A DNA stretch of 32,917 nucleotides from an uncultured Collinsella sp. (GTDB lineage Bacteria; Actinomycetota; Coriobacteriia; Coriobacteriales; Coriobacteriaceae), in NCBI GenBank assembly GCA_900545055.1, contig UQXP01000016.1, forward strand, positions 1-32,917, written 5' to 3'. Both the position numbers and the translations under genes were made by a program. Under the pieces are notes generated by a model. That model made no database searches, was not told the DNA's origin, and worked only from the letters and a program-made list of their open reading frames with translations. Each line of letters opens with the position of its first letter. Within the stretch, counting starts at the first letter, position 1. Positions 14,511 to 22,766 of this stretch are shown one piece after another.

Positions 14511-16154
14511 TCACGCCCTATAGAACACGTTGTCGGCAAAGAAGTCGGCCGGGGACTCCACGCAGGCAATCTCGCCGTCAAACATCATGGCGACGTCGTC
14601 GGCTACCTGCTCGGCAAAGTCCAAATCGTGCGTAGCCATGATGACGGTGCCGCCAGCCTTCGCATGGTCGCGCAGGGCGCGGGCGATGATGCGGCGGCTC
14701 TCCAGGTCCAAGCCCTTCGTGGGCTCGTCAAACAGCAGCAGCTCGGGGCCAATCAGCAGCAGCTTTGCCAGCGCGAGCAGCTGGCGCTGTCCGCCCGAGA
14801 GGTCGTAGGGGTGACGCGTCTCCAGGCCGTCCAATCCCAGTTGCGCCGCACGCTCCCGCGCCAAGTTCTCGTCATATCCGCAGGTCGAGGCCCATTCCAT
14901 CAGCTCATCGCGAACCGTCTCGGCAACCAGCAATGCTTTGGGATTCTGAGGCAGCAGCGCCGCCGAGGCCGCTCCGCGCATCATGCGGCCGCGCTGCAGC
15001 TTGGCGGTCTTCGCCAGCACCGAAAGCATTGTCGACTTGCCGCAGCCGTTACCGCCAACAACCGCATGCACCGCGCCAGCCGAAAACGACGCATCGAGCC
15101 CGCGCAGCACCCAACCGCCCGCGCGATCGTAGCGAAACCAGCTCCCTGCCAGGGTGGTAGCCGACCCAGCGTGCATTTTTTGGAGTATTCTGCTTCCATC
15201 CGTGCGCGGGAAGGCTTCCGAGCCGTTCTTGAGCGACGTTTGCGCCACAAATTCGGACGATTTGTCCAATTCCGAACTTTTTTTCGCGCTCGATGCGTCC
15301 ACGGGCGACTCCAGAGAGCCCAAACTGTCCTCACGCCTGCTGAATACTCCTGTTTTTGCACATCGGATGGCACCCCACCCCAACATGTCATCGGAAAACA
15401 GCGATTCTCGGCGTCCCAAAGAAGCCATATCCGCCACCTCGCGCACGCGGCCGCCCTCAATCCGGTACGCACACGTCGCATACTCGAGCATCGGCCGCGG
15501 CTGATGCGTCGCCACAACAACCGTGCAGCCCAGCTCACGGTTCACGCGAAACAGCGCGTGCAGAAAATTCTTCTCGGCAACGGGATCGAGCTGAGACGTG
15601 GGCTCGTCGAGCAGCAGCACGCGCGGGCGTAGCGTCAGAACGGCCGCCAACGACAGCAACTGTTTGCGACCACCCGAAAGCATGTCAGTATCGCGGTGAA
15701 GCCAATCTTCCAGCCCAAAGAAATAGCTGGTCTCAGCTACGCGACGGCGCATTTCGTCGCGCGCTAGCCCCAAGTTTTCCAGGCCAAACGCCATCTCGTG
15801 CCACACGGTTTCGCACACGATCTGGTTCTCGGGATCCTGGAACACATAACCCACGCGCTCCGCCGATGCCCGCACGTCCATGTCGGCGACGGGCTCGCCC
15901 AGCACGCGCAGCTCGCCGGAGCGCGTACCCGCCGGAGCGATCTCGGGCTTGAGCAGCGACAGAAGCGTCGATTTGCCCGACCCGGTACCGCCAACAAGCA
16001 GCGCAAACGCACCTTGGGAAACACGCCAATCAAGCCCCTCGAGCACCGGTGCCTCGGCCCCGGGATAGGCAAAACTAAGGCCTCGCACCTCAATCGCCGG
16101 CGCGGCCGAGCCATATGCCACACCCGCCGCCGAGCTCCTATCAAACCGAGCCAT
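14511..16154 (-). CDS. ecfA: Fused ECF transporter ATPases (EcfA1-EcfA2)
   Basis: One 547-residue polypeptide carries two ABC ATPase domains. Domain 1: Walker A GGTGSGKST, Q-loop VFQDPENQIV, signature LSGGRKQ, Walker B VLLLDEPTS and the H-loop in VVVATHQ. Domain 2: Walker A GGNGCGKST, Q-loop LLPQNPKALL, signature LSGGQRQ, Walker B LLLFDEPTKGLD, H-loop VIMATHD. ECF ATPases are normally two separate genes or, less often, fused. The linker between the domains includes about 64 Ser/Lys-rich residues encoded by an inverted-repeat element (15171-15361). It overlaps the EcfT stop by one base (TGATG) and powers uptake with EcfT and the S component. Confidence 0.93.
   Translation of the reverse strand: MARFDRSSAAGVAYGSAAPAIEVRGLSFAYPGAEAPVLEGLDWRVSQGAFALLVGGTGSGKSTLLSLLKPEIAPAGTRSGELRVLGEPVADMDVRASAERVGYVFQDPENQIVCETVWHEMAFGLENLGLARDEMRRRVAETSYFFGLEDWLHRDTDMLSGGRKQLLSLAAVLTLRPRVLLLDEPTSQLDPVAEKNFLHALFRVNRELGCTVVVATHQPRPMLEYATCAYRIEGGRVREVADMASLGRRESLFSDDMLGWGAIRCAKTGVFSRREDSLGSLESPVDASSAKKSSELDKSSEFVAQTSLKNGSEAFPRTDGSRILQKMHAGSATTLAGSWFRYDRAGGWVLRGLDASFSAGAVHAVVGGNGCGKSTMLSVLAKTAKLQRGRMMRGAASAALLPQNPKALLVAETVRDELMEWASTCGYDENLARERAAQLGLDGLETRHPYDLSGGQRQLLALAKLLLIGPELLLFDEPTKGLDLESRRIIARALRDHAKAGGTVIMATHDLDFAEQVADDVAMMFDGEIACVESPADFFADNVFYRA
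15171..15361. repeat. 191-bp inverted-repeat element inside the ecfA linker
   Basis: The ends GTGCA-N6-GGAGTATTC (15171-15190) and GAATACTCC-N6-TGCAC (15342-15361) are inverted copies. An inner hairpin TTCGGA/TCCGAA with nested GGAC/GTCC (about 15258-15282) is followed by seven T on the plus strand. The segment is open in the ecfA frame and encodes the interdomain linker, which has no ABC motif. Confidence 0.6.
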
Positions 16155-17041
16155 CAGCCAAACCTCTTCTCATCAATCGCATGCAACGCACAAGGCAGCA
16201 CCATCCAGGCAGCGTACACGACATAGCCCGGCCACGGCGCCGGCACCGAGAGCTGCGGATAAAACGAATACTGCGTCGTCGCGGTCCACGCCACTGCCGC
16301 CGTGGCCACGCCAAACAACGCAAGCCCAACCAGCGCGGCAACGTCGCTGCGCCCCAGTCGATACCGCGCATACGTCGTACGACGCGTCGCGGCACCCCAC
16401 CCGCGCGAGCGCATCGCGTCCGCGCACTCCAGCGAATCTTCCATGCCCCAGCCCATCAACACACTCGATGCCCGCAAGCGCGAACGCACGGGGTCGGCCG
16501 GCGCGCGGCCCGGCACATCAATCGCATCCTGCACCGCCAACACCGTACGACCACGGCGCAAAAACTGCGGGATAAGCCTCATGCACATCGAGATCATGAG
16601 CGCAATCACCGGTGCGGCATTGCCCAGCAGTGCGAGCACCTTGTCGTATTCGAGCATCGACGCCGCCGCCTCAAACCACAGTATGCTCGCCACAAACAGC
16701 CCGCCCATGCACAGGCCGTATACCATGCTCTCCAGATACACCGCGCGCATGCCAATACGGAACAGCTCCGTCGAGCCCGAGGCGCTAAACAGCGGATTGA
16801 GCACCGCGACGATCAAAATCACCGGCAGCTGCCAGCGAAGTGCACCCAGCGTGCGGGCAGCCCCACGCGTCGCAAATCCATACGCCAGCCCGCCCGCAAG
16901 TGACAGCGCAATCAGTACCGGCTGCATCGAGAACATGGTGAGCCCCAGCGTCAGCACTATATAGAGTGCCGGCACAGCCGGATGCGACATCGAGAATGCC
17001 GCGACGGGCTCGCCGCCAAACCCCTCTCGTATGTTGTCCAC
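16154..17041 (-). CDS. ecfT: ECF transporter transmembrane (T) component
   Basis: This is an EcfT-like membrane protein. The hydrophobic segments start at about ALYIVLTLGLTMFSM, SLAGGLAYGF and LPVILIVAVLNPLF. The cytoplasmic helix motif DAMRSRGWG (A-R-G type) couples to the ATPase, with further C-terminal membrane segments. The start is uncertain. The frame is open to 17212, but the upstream 57 codons read like an Arg-rich spurious extension; the GTG at 17041 before DNIREGFGGEP gives about 295 residues, the usual family size. It is the first gene of the ECF operon. Confidence 0.82.
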   Translation of the reverse strand: MDNIREGFGGEPVAAFSMSHPAVPALYIVLTLGLTMFSMQPVLIALSLAGGLAYGFATRGAARTLGALRWQLPVILIVAVLNPLFSASGSTELFRIGMRAVYLESMVYGLCMGGLFVASILWFEAAASMLEYDKVLALLGNAAPVIALMISMCMRLIPQFLRRGRTVLAVQDAIDVPGRAPADPVRSRLRASSVLMGWGMEDSLECADAMRSRGWGAATRRTTYARYRLGRSDVAALVGLALFGVATAAVAWTATTQYSFYPQLSVPAPWPGYVVYAAWMVLPCALHAIDEKRFG

Positions 17042-17240
17042 GGGTACCCCCGTCCCCTCGCTCAAACGACAGCTCCGCAGCACCGCCAACGCCGCACGCA
17101 AGCAGCGCAAACGCCACGCCGGCGGCGCAAGCCTCAACCGCCGCAAACCAATCGTTACGCGCTCGTCATATGCCTGCGGTATCATATTGCGCCGTGTATC
17201 GTTTCCAAACACACGTCTCTATAACGTAACAGGAGATCAC

Positions 17241-18653
17241 ATGGACGCAACCGCAATTATCCTCGCTGCCGGCGAGGGCACCCGCATGAAGTCGAACCAC
17301 TGCAAGGTTTCGCACAAGATCCTGGGTAAGCCCATGGTCCAGTGGATCGTCGACGCTACCATCAAGGCCGGCTGCAGCCGCGTCGTGGTTGTCATCGGCA
17401 GCCACGCCGACGAGATGCGCGCCCTCATCGACGGCGCCTACGCCAGCAGCGCCACCAAGGTCGAGTGCGTCGAGCAGACCGAGCGTCTGGGCACCGGTCA
17501 CGCCGTGAAGGTCGCGCTCGAGGCCTGTGGCATCACGCAAGGCCCCGTCGTGGTGCTCAACGGCGACCTGCCGCTCATCACTGCCGACACCGTCGCCAAA
17601 TTCGCGCAGACCGTCGCCACCGGCGAGCTCGCCTGCACCGTCATGACCATGACCCCGCCCGATCCTTTTGGCTACGGCCGCATCAAGCTGGGCGCCGATG
17701 GTCAGATCGAGCGCATCATCGAGCAGAAGGACTGCACGCCCGAGCAGGCCGCCACGCTGCTGGAGTGCAACGCCGGCTGCTACGCCTTTGACGGCGCGCA
17801 GCTCGCCGCCCACATTAACGAGATCGGCAACGACAACGCGCAGTCCGAGTACTACCTGCCCGACATGCTCGAGATCCTCAAAGGCCACGGCCAGGCTGTC
17901 TCCATCTTCCACTGCGACGACTACCGCGACGGCCTGGGCGTCAACAGCCGCATCCAGCTCGCACAGCTCACCGCCATCGCGCGCGACCGCATCAACGAGC
18001 ACTGGATGGCCGAGGGCGTTACCTTCATCGACCCCACGCAGGCCTGGATCGGCCCCGATGCCACCATCGGCCGCGATACCGTCGTGTGGCCGCAGACGCA
18101 CCTGATCGGCCACGTCACCGTGGGCGAGGAGTGCCAGCTCGGTCCCAACAGCCGCCTCACCGACACCACCGTCGGTAGCGGCTGCACCATCGATGAGACC
18201 ATCGCCATCGAGGCCGTCATCGAGAACGGTGTCGACTGCGGCCCGCGCGCCTACCTGCGCCCGGGCACCCACATGCTCGACGGCTCCAAGGCCGGCACGC
18301 ACGTGGAGATCAAGAAGTCCACGATCGGCGAGGGCTCCAAGGTGCCGCACCTGTCCTACATCGGCGACACCACCATGGGCTCCGGCGTCAACGTGGGCGC
18401 GGGCTCCATCACCTGCAACTACGATGGCGTGCACAAGCACAAGACCGTCATCGGCAAGGATGCCTTCATCGGTTCCGACACCATGATGGTCGCGCCCGCC
18501 CAGATCGGCGACGGCGCGCTCGTGGCCGCCGGCTCCGTCATCACCGAGCCGGTCCCGGCAGATGCACTCGGCCTGGGCCGCGCCCGTCAGGTAAACATTG
18601 AGGGCTGGGCCGCCGATTATCGCCGCCGTCTGCACGAGGACGACGAGGTATAA
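17241..18653 (+). CDS. glmU: Bifunctional UDP-GlcNAc pyrophosphorylase / GlcN-1-P acetyltransferase
   Basis: This 470-residue protein starts at the ATG after AGGAGA. The N-terminal nucleotidyltransferase has LAAGEGTRMKS (8-18), ERLGTGHA, and LNGDLPLI with metal-binding Asp. The C-terminal left-handed beta helix of hexapeptide repeats includes ARAYLRPGT-like YLRPGTHM, HVEIKKSTIGEGSKVPHLSYIGD and NVGAGSITCNYDG. It makes UDP-GlcNAc for peptidoglycan. A terminator follows, but prs lies only 190 bp further and the glmU-prs order is widely conserved. Confidence 0.97.
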   Translation: MDATAIILAAGEGTRMKSNHCKVSHKILGKPMVQWIVDATIKAGCSRVVVVIGSHADEMRALIDGAYASSATKVECVEQTERLGTGHAVKVALEACGITQGPVVVLNGDLPLITADTVAKFAQTVATGELACTVMTMTPPDPFGYGRIKLGADGQIERIIEQKDCTPEQAATLLECNAGCYAFDGAQLAAHINEIGNDNAQSEYYLPDMLEILKGHGQAVSIFHCDDYRDGLGVNSRIQLAQLTAIARDRINEHWMAEGVTFIDPTQAWIGPDATIGRDTVVWPQTHLIGHVTVGEECQLGPNSRLTDTTVGSGCTIDETIAIEAVIENGVDCGPRAYLRPGTHMLDGSKAGTHVEIKKSTIGEGSKVPHLSYIGDTTMGSGVNVGAGSITCNYDGVHKHKTVIGKDAFIGSDTMMVAPAQIGDGALVAAGSVITEPVPADALGLGRARQVNIEGWAADYRRRLHEDDEV

Positions 18654-18670
18654 CGTTTTACCAAGCATCT

Positions 18671-18703
18671 AAGGAGCTGTTCCCATGGGGGCGGCTCCTT
18701 TTT
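18671..18703 (+). terminator. Terminator after glmU
   Basis: AAGGAGC pairs with GCTCCTT around a loop containing an inner CCCATGGGG, followed by five T. It lies 17 bp after the glmU stop. Confidence 0.75.
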
Positions 18704-18846
18704 CTATCGTGACCTGCGCAACCGGATGAGTGGTCGGTTCGTGTCCGTTGACGGTAAAGACGTTATCAAGACTCGATAAACCCCGTCGCGCGGTTACAAT
18801 GCAACAAGGCATCTATATGGCATTCGATATATAAAGGAGAAGGGTA

Positions 18847-19833
18847 ATGCCGATTAATGATCCCGAGAAGTCGGAGAATATGCGCAAGTCCATCCGCGTG
18901 TATTCCGGTTCCTCCAACCGTCCCCTCGCTCAGAAGATTGCTGAGTACCTTGGGGTCGAGCTTTCGGGCCTTACGCTAAAGCAGTTCGCCAATGGTGAGA
19001 TTTACGCCCGCTACGACGAGACCGTCCGCGGCGCCGACGTCTTCCTGATTCAGTCCGTGGCCGGCGGCAACGTCAACGACATGCTCATGGAGCTGCTCAT
19101 CGCCACCGACGCTGCCAAGCGCGCATCCGCCCGCTCCATCACCGCCGTTATCACCCACTACGGCTATGCCCGCCAGGACCGCAAGGCCGGCCCGCGCGAG
19201 CCCATCACCGCCCGCCTCGTCGCCAACCTGCTCGAGCGCGCCGGCGTCAACCGCATCATCACCCTCGACCTGCACCAGGGCCAGATCCAGGGCTTCTTCG
19301 ATATCCCGGTTAACCACCTGTCCGCACTGCCGCTGTTTGGCCAGTACTACAACGACATGCACTTCGACACCGACAACCTGGTTGTCGTCTCCCCCGACGT
19401 GGGTCGCGCCAAGGCCGCCAAGAAGCTGTCCGACATGCTCGGCTGCGACCTAGCCATCGCCCACAAGGGCCGTCCGCGCCACAACGCCGCCGAGGTCATG
19501 GGCATCATCGGTGACATCAAGGGCAAGACCTGCATCATCAACGACGACATGATCGACACCGCTGGCACCCTGTGCGCCAACGTCAAGGAGCTCAAGGCTA
19601 TGGGCGCCGGCGACATCTACGTCTGCGCCACCCACGGCATCTTCTCCGGTCCGGCCATCGAGCGCCTGAACGATGCCCCCATCGTCGAGTGCGTCGTCAC
19701 CGACGCCATCCCCGTCGAGGTCGGCGGCAAGATCAAGACCATCTCGGTCGCCGAGGAGTTCGCTCAGGCCATCTCCGCCGTTTACCACGAGGAGCCCGTC
19801 TCCACGCTCGTCGGCGGCGACTTCGCGCTGTAG
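18847..19833 (+). CDS. prs: Ribose-phosphate pyrophosphokinase
   Basis: At 328 residues it is the usual length of class I PRPP synthetase. Visible motifs are the FANGEIYARYDETVRG region, ITHYGYARQDRKAGPREPITARLVANLL, DLHQGQIQGFFDIPVNHL (the metal and ribose-5-P site), VSPDVGRAKAAKKLSDML, and the PRPP-binding loop INDDMIDTAGTL. It transfers diphosphate from ATP to ribose-5-phosphate to make PRPP for nucleotide, His and Trp synthesis. An AAGGAGA site precedes the ATG; a second Met at residue 12 is possible but less well placed. A TTATC/GATAA dyad lies at 18763-18779 upstream. Confidence 0.97.
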   Translation: MPINDPEKSENMRKSIRVYSGSSNRPLAQKIAEYLGVELSGLTLKQFANGEIYARYDETVRGADVFLIQSVAGGNVNDMLMELLIATDAAKRASARSITAVITHYGYARQDRKAGPREPITARLVANLLERAGVNRIITLDLHQGQIQGFFDIPVNHLSALPLFGQYYNDMHFDTDNLVVVSPDVGRAKAAKKLSDMLGCDLAIAHKGRPRHNAAEVMGIIGDIKGKTCIINDDMIDTAGTLCANVKELKAMGAGDIYVCATHGIFSGPAIERLNDAPIVECVVTDAIPVEVGGKIKTISVAEEFAQAISAVYHEEPVSTLVGGDFAL

Positions 19834-19866
19834 CCTGCCGCGCATCGCATCATCTTTGATGCTTTT

Positions 19867-19898
19867 AAAGGGTCGGAAGCTCGCTTCCGACCCTTTTT
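19867..19898 (+). terminator. Terminator after prs
   Basis: Perfect 14-bp arms AAAGGGTCGGAAGC/GCTTCCGACCCTTT are followed by five T. Confidence 0.92.
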
Positions 19899-19919
19899 CT
19901 ATCCCTCGCCAACCTTCCC

Positions 19920-20122
19920 TGGACAATTAGTTCAGATACGTATTTTTTAAAGCTCCAAAGGGCCGTTCGAAACCTTCTGAGCTCCCCCGGCGGATGCCAT
20001 GCCGCCCAAAGCTCATCTTTTTCGAGCACAACCGCCGCATCTTTACCCTCAAATCGCCCTCGAAGGCCCTTAGAAACGTCTCGAACACCCGCCGCTTTAT
20101 ACGTATCTGAACTAACTGTCCA
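19920..20122. repeat. 203-bp element with 24-bp terminal inverted repeats (left copy)
   Basis: The ends begin TGGACAATTAGTTCAG (19920) and finish CTGAACTAACTGTCCA (20122); the 24-bp arms agree at 23 of 24 positions. The interior is moderately GC-rich and has an inner AAGGGCC/GGCCCTT pair (19958-19964, 20065-20071). It encodes no recognised protein. A second element of 204 bp with the same arms but a different interior lies at 21447-21650. Confidence 0.85.
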
Positions 20123-20285
20123 GTAGCTATCGTCAACCTTCGCGGCAAAGCTCAATTTCCTGCAATCCCCTCAACCGATTCCACCGATTTCATAACACCC
20201 AGCCGTTCGTGGCGCGCAGCGCCCCGCTGAGCGAAAAGAACGGCATGGTGGTCGCATTCTGCCGCCAACTTAGTACGTTATAGCT

Positions 20286-21413
20286 ATGACGACCGTGATT
20301 TCACATTTCTCCGCCCTCCGCGCAATTCGTCGCGCACGACGGGCGTACTCTGCCCTACCCTGGGACTCCGTTGATAGTGAACAGCAAGCACAGGCCTTGG
20401 CTAGCTGCATTCCCAATAATGACGCGATAGACTTTGGCGCACTTTCGATACTCGACGCCTGGAATGAAGATGATTCCGAACTACTCGATCTTCTCGTTTC
20501 AAACGAAGACAACAGACGCCCCGACAAGCGACTTCTTCAGCATATTCTCTCCGCTCCGCTTCCTGAAGGTGCAATTATGCACGTCGAGGCCGACATCTAC
20601 GCAACGTCTCCTGCCATGACAGCCATGCTTTGTTCTAAAAATGAATCGGTCGCCAAAACCTTGATGCTCCTTATGGAGCTGCTCGGAACCTACTCCCTTC
20701 CGCCCGAGGCAACCTACCCCATCGCCTATGACGACATCTGGCCCAAGGGCGATAGCTGCGCAGCGACGGGCGATCTTGATTGCCTGAGCGGCCAGTCGGC
20801 AGCCGAACAGCAGAACGAAACCCGCTACGAACAGGCGCACTACAAATGCGAGCCCGCCACGACCATCGAAGGTCTCGAGGCGGTCGCGCGCTTCGCCAAA
20901 AGTAGCTCATACACCTCGTTTCGCACGGCAGTCAAGCTTGCCCGACCCGGATCTGCATCCCCAGCCGAATCCCTAATGTTAGCCGTTCTCGGAGCGCCCA
21001 TGCGCTTTGGCGGATTCGGATGTTGCAGCCTGCCCATGGGAGGCCTGCTACTCAACTATCGAATCGACTTCGACACTCTTGCGGTTAACATGTCCTCCGG
21101 CATCCCTTACGCCATCTGCGACCTATATTGCCCGGCCGCCGGAGTCGACAACGAATACAACGGAATTGGGCATGAGCTTCAAAACGCTCGCATCCACGAT
21201 GGCAATCGAAATAATGGCCTCAAGGCAATGGGCATCCACGTCCTGGTTATCAATCGCGACCAAATGAAAGACCTTGTTGCACTCGAAGCCTTCGCCCAAA
21301 CGATGCATCGACTCGCAGGAGTCCGATTCCGATATCGCATCAAGGGCTATCGCAAGCGTCAGGCCGCTTGGCTCAACGCTCTGCGGGCCGGAATCGGCCT
21401 TGCGCCGGTCTAA
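20286..21413 (+). CDS. Putative PD-(D/E)xK endonuclease-like protein (DUF559/AbiEi-like C-terminus)
   Basis: This 375-residue protein has no confident named family. The C-terminal 120 residues follow the Vsr/DUF559 layout: YAICDLYCPAAGVDNEYNG (275-293) with D279 and E290 as candidate metal ligands, then a His/Arg-rich DGNRNNGLKAMGIHVLVINRDQM helix-strand. Asn replaces the Asp/Lys usual two residues after the Glu, so catalysis is uncertain. The middle, SPAESLMLAVLGAPMRFGGFGCCSLP (225-250), matches the segment preceding the nuclease domain in AbiEi-like antitoxin/endonuclease proteins. The N-terminal 180 residues are unassigned. No ribosome binding site precedes the ATG, so the message may be leaderless. 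Two elements with identical arms bracket the gene, in a position where prs and pth are often near each other. Confidence 0.55.
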   Translation: MTTVISHFSALRAIRRARRAYSALPWDSVDSEQQAQALASCIPNNDAIDFGALSILDAWNEDDSELLDLLVSNEDNRRPDKRLLQHILSAPLPEGAIMHVEADIYATSPAMTAMLCSKNESVAKTLMLLMELLGTYSLPPEATYPIAYDDIWPKGDSCAATGDLDCLSGQSAAEQQNETRYEQAHYKCEPATTIEGLEAVARFAKSSSYTSFRTAVKLARPGSASPAESLMLAVLGAPMRFGGFGCCSLPMGGLLLNYRIDFDTLAVNMSSGIPYAICDLYCPAAGVDNEYNGIGHELQNARIHDGNRNNGLKAMGIHVLVINRDQMKDLVALEAFAQTMHRLAGVRFRYRIKGYRKRQAAWLNALRAGIGLAPV

Positions 21414-21446
21414 ACGGCGAATCACCCGTGCGCCGTCGAACAGGGC

Positions 21447-21650
21447 TGGACAGTTAGTTCAAATACGTATAAATAGACACATTGAATTAGGCTGTTTTGC
21501 AGCTATCTCTATACCATTCGCCCTATTTGAAAGCGGGGTAGACTTCAAAACAGCGTCATATGGACTAACTAAAGTTCCAAAACAACGTATCGGCATTGAA
21601 TTGAGCAATTCGAGTCCTCAGAACTTATACGTATCTGAACTAACTGTCCA
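21447..21650. repeat. 204-bp element with 24-bp terminal inverted repeats (right copy)
   Basis: The arms (21447-21470 and 21627-21650) match each other at 23 of 24 positions and match those of the left copy. The interior is AT-richer than that of the left copy and shows no obvious similarity to it. It has its own inner pair CTGTTTTG/CAAAACAG (21492-21499, 21546-21553). No reading frame of note is present. Confidence 0.85.
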
Positions 21651-21764
21651 CCTCGGATTTTGACGGCCGTCCAAACGCCCCCAAACAACCTCAATTGCCC
21701 TCCATTTGACAGCGGCAACAGGGTCGCTCACCATAGCAGGCGACAAATCAACGAAAGGATGAAC

Positions 21765-22394
21765 ATGGCAGCTGCACAGCCGCTTAAGATTCGCATGGTT
21801 GCCGGACTTGGCAACCCGGGCGAAGAATATGCCGAGACCCGCCACAACGCCGGTTTTAAGGCGATCGACGAGCTGGCCCGTCAGGCCGGCGTCACGTACT
21901 GGAAAAACCAAGCAGGCGCCGAGGTCGCGCTCATCAACATCAACGATGCCGAGGAAGAGAACGGCAAGCGCCAGATTGTACTGGTCAAGCCGCAGTCGTA
22001 CATGAACACCTCGGGCGGGCCCATCTCCAAGCTCTGCCGCGAGTACAAGATCAAGGCCGAGGAGCTGCTCGTCATCCACGACGAGCTCGATATTCCCGCC
22101 GGCGACGTGCGTGTTAAGGTGGGCGGAGGCCATGCCGGTCACAACGGCCTGCGCTCCATCATCGACAAGATGAGCAGCCGCGACTTTAGCCGTATCCGCA
22201 CCGGCATCGGCAACCCTCCCGGCAAGATGGCCGTGGCAGACTACGTGCTCAAGCAGCTGCGCGCCCGCGAAGCCGAGGATTTCCAGGACACCTGCGCCCG
22301 CGCCGCAGATGCCGCCGGTCTGGCCATCGTCCACGGCGTAATCTACGCCCGCGATCACGTAAACGGCGCCGCTTCCGCCAACGGCAAGCACTAA
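21765..22394 (+). CDS. pth: Peptidyl-tRNA hydrolase
   Basis: This 209-residue Pth starts at the second of two close ATGs; GAAAGGA fits 21765 best. Motifs are AGLGNPGEEYAETRHNAGF with the catalytic His, LVKPQSYMNTSGG, VIHDELDIPAGDVRVKVGGGHAGHNGLRSI and SRIRTGIGNPPG. It recycles peptidyl-tRNA released from stalled ribosomes. The C-terminus is a little longer than usual and ends in a hydrophilic tail. Confidence 0.97.
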   Translation: MAAAQPLKIRMVAGLGNPGEEYAETRHNAGFKAIDELARQAGVTYWKNQAGAEVALININDAEEENGKRQIVLVKPQSYMNTSGGPISKLCREYKIKAEELLVIHDELDIPAGDVRVKVGGGHAGHNGLRSIIDKMSSRDFSRIRTGIGNPPGKMAVADYVLKQLRAREAEDFQDTCARAADAAGLAIVHGVIYARDHVNGAASANGKH

Positions 22395-22412
22395 AACCTA
22401 CCATTTAGGGAT

Positions 22413-22574
22413 GTTTATTTTGGCAGGTTTCATCTGCGGAAACGCCGCGGCGGCTACGTCGCAATAAACCCTGTGCCGCTATACATATGCAACGCTCCAA
22501 AGGGGGCCGGCCTCACCGAAGCGCGAGGCCGGCCCCCTTTGCCGTTTTGCCTGATAAAACCTGCCAAAATAAAC
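22413..22574. repeat. 162-bp nested inverted-repeat element after pth
   Basis: Perfect 18-bp arms GTTTATTTTGGCAGGTTT (22413-22430) and its complement (22557-22574) enclose about 126 bp. The pairing extends inward through ATC/GAT with one mismatch. A second, GC-rich hairpin (22499-22540) sits inside. Confidence 0.88.
22499..22540. terminator. GC-rich hairpin, probable pth terminator
   Basis: Perfect 16-bp arms starting AAAGGGGGCCGG pair around a 10-nt loop and end in CTTT on the plus strand. It lies about 105 bp after pth, inside the 162-bp element. The T-run is short. Confidence 0.6.
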
Positions 22575-22655
22575 CTCTCCCCCTTTGGCGGGTCGAAGTG
22601 GATAAACCCTGCTCCCAACCGCCGAAGACACACGTAAGTGACATGTCCATGAGGG

Positions 22656-22661
22656 TATAAT
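22656..22661 (+). promoter_or_regulatory. Probable -10 box of the nfnAB operon
   Basis: A perfect TATAAT lies 105 bp upstream of nfnA. No matching -35 hexamer is visible at 16-18 bp. The leader would be about 100 nt. Confidence 0.4.
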
Positions 22662-22766
22662 TTGCACCGTATGTCTGCACAACGCCTGTGCGCGTACGGT
22701 TTTACTCGGGCTACCGTCCATTTCCGTGGAGGCACGGTTCGGCGGCCCTAACAAGAGAGGGGTTCT

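Noticed and set aside
17042..17240. Riboswitch upstream of the ECF operon
   Set aside because: I could not recognise a cobalamin, TPP, FMN or other conserved core in the region between ecfT and glmU on the minus strand.
19865..20155. 96-codon minus-strand frame across the left 203-bp element
   Set aside because: It runs through the prs terminator and both terminal repeats, and the shared WTVSSDTYK string is simply the translated repeat arm, which also appears in an unrelated frame at the right element.
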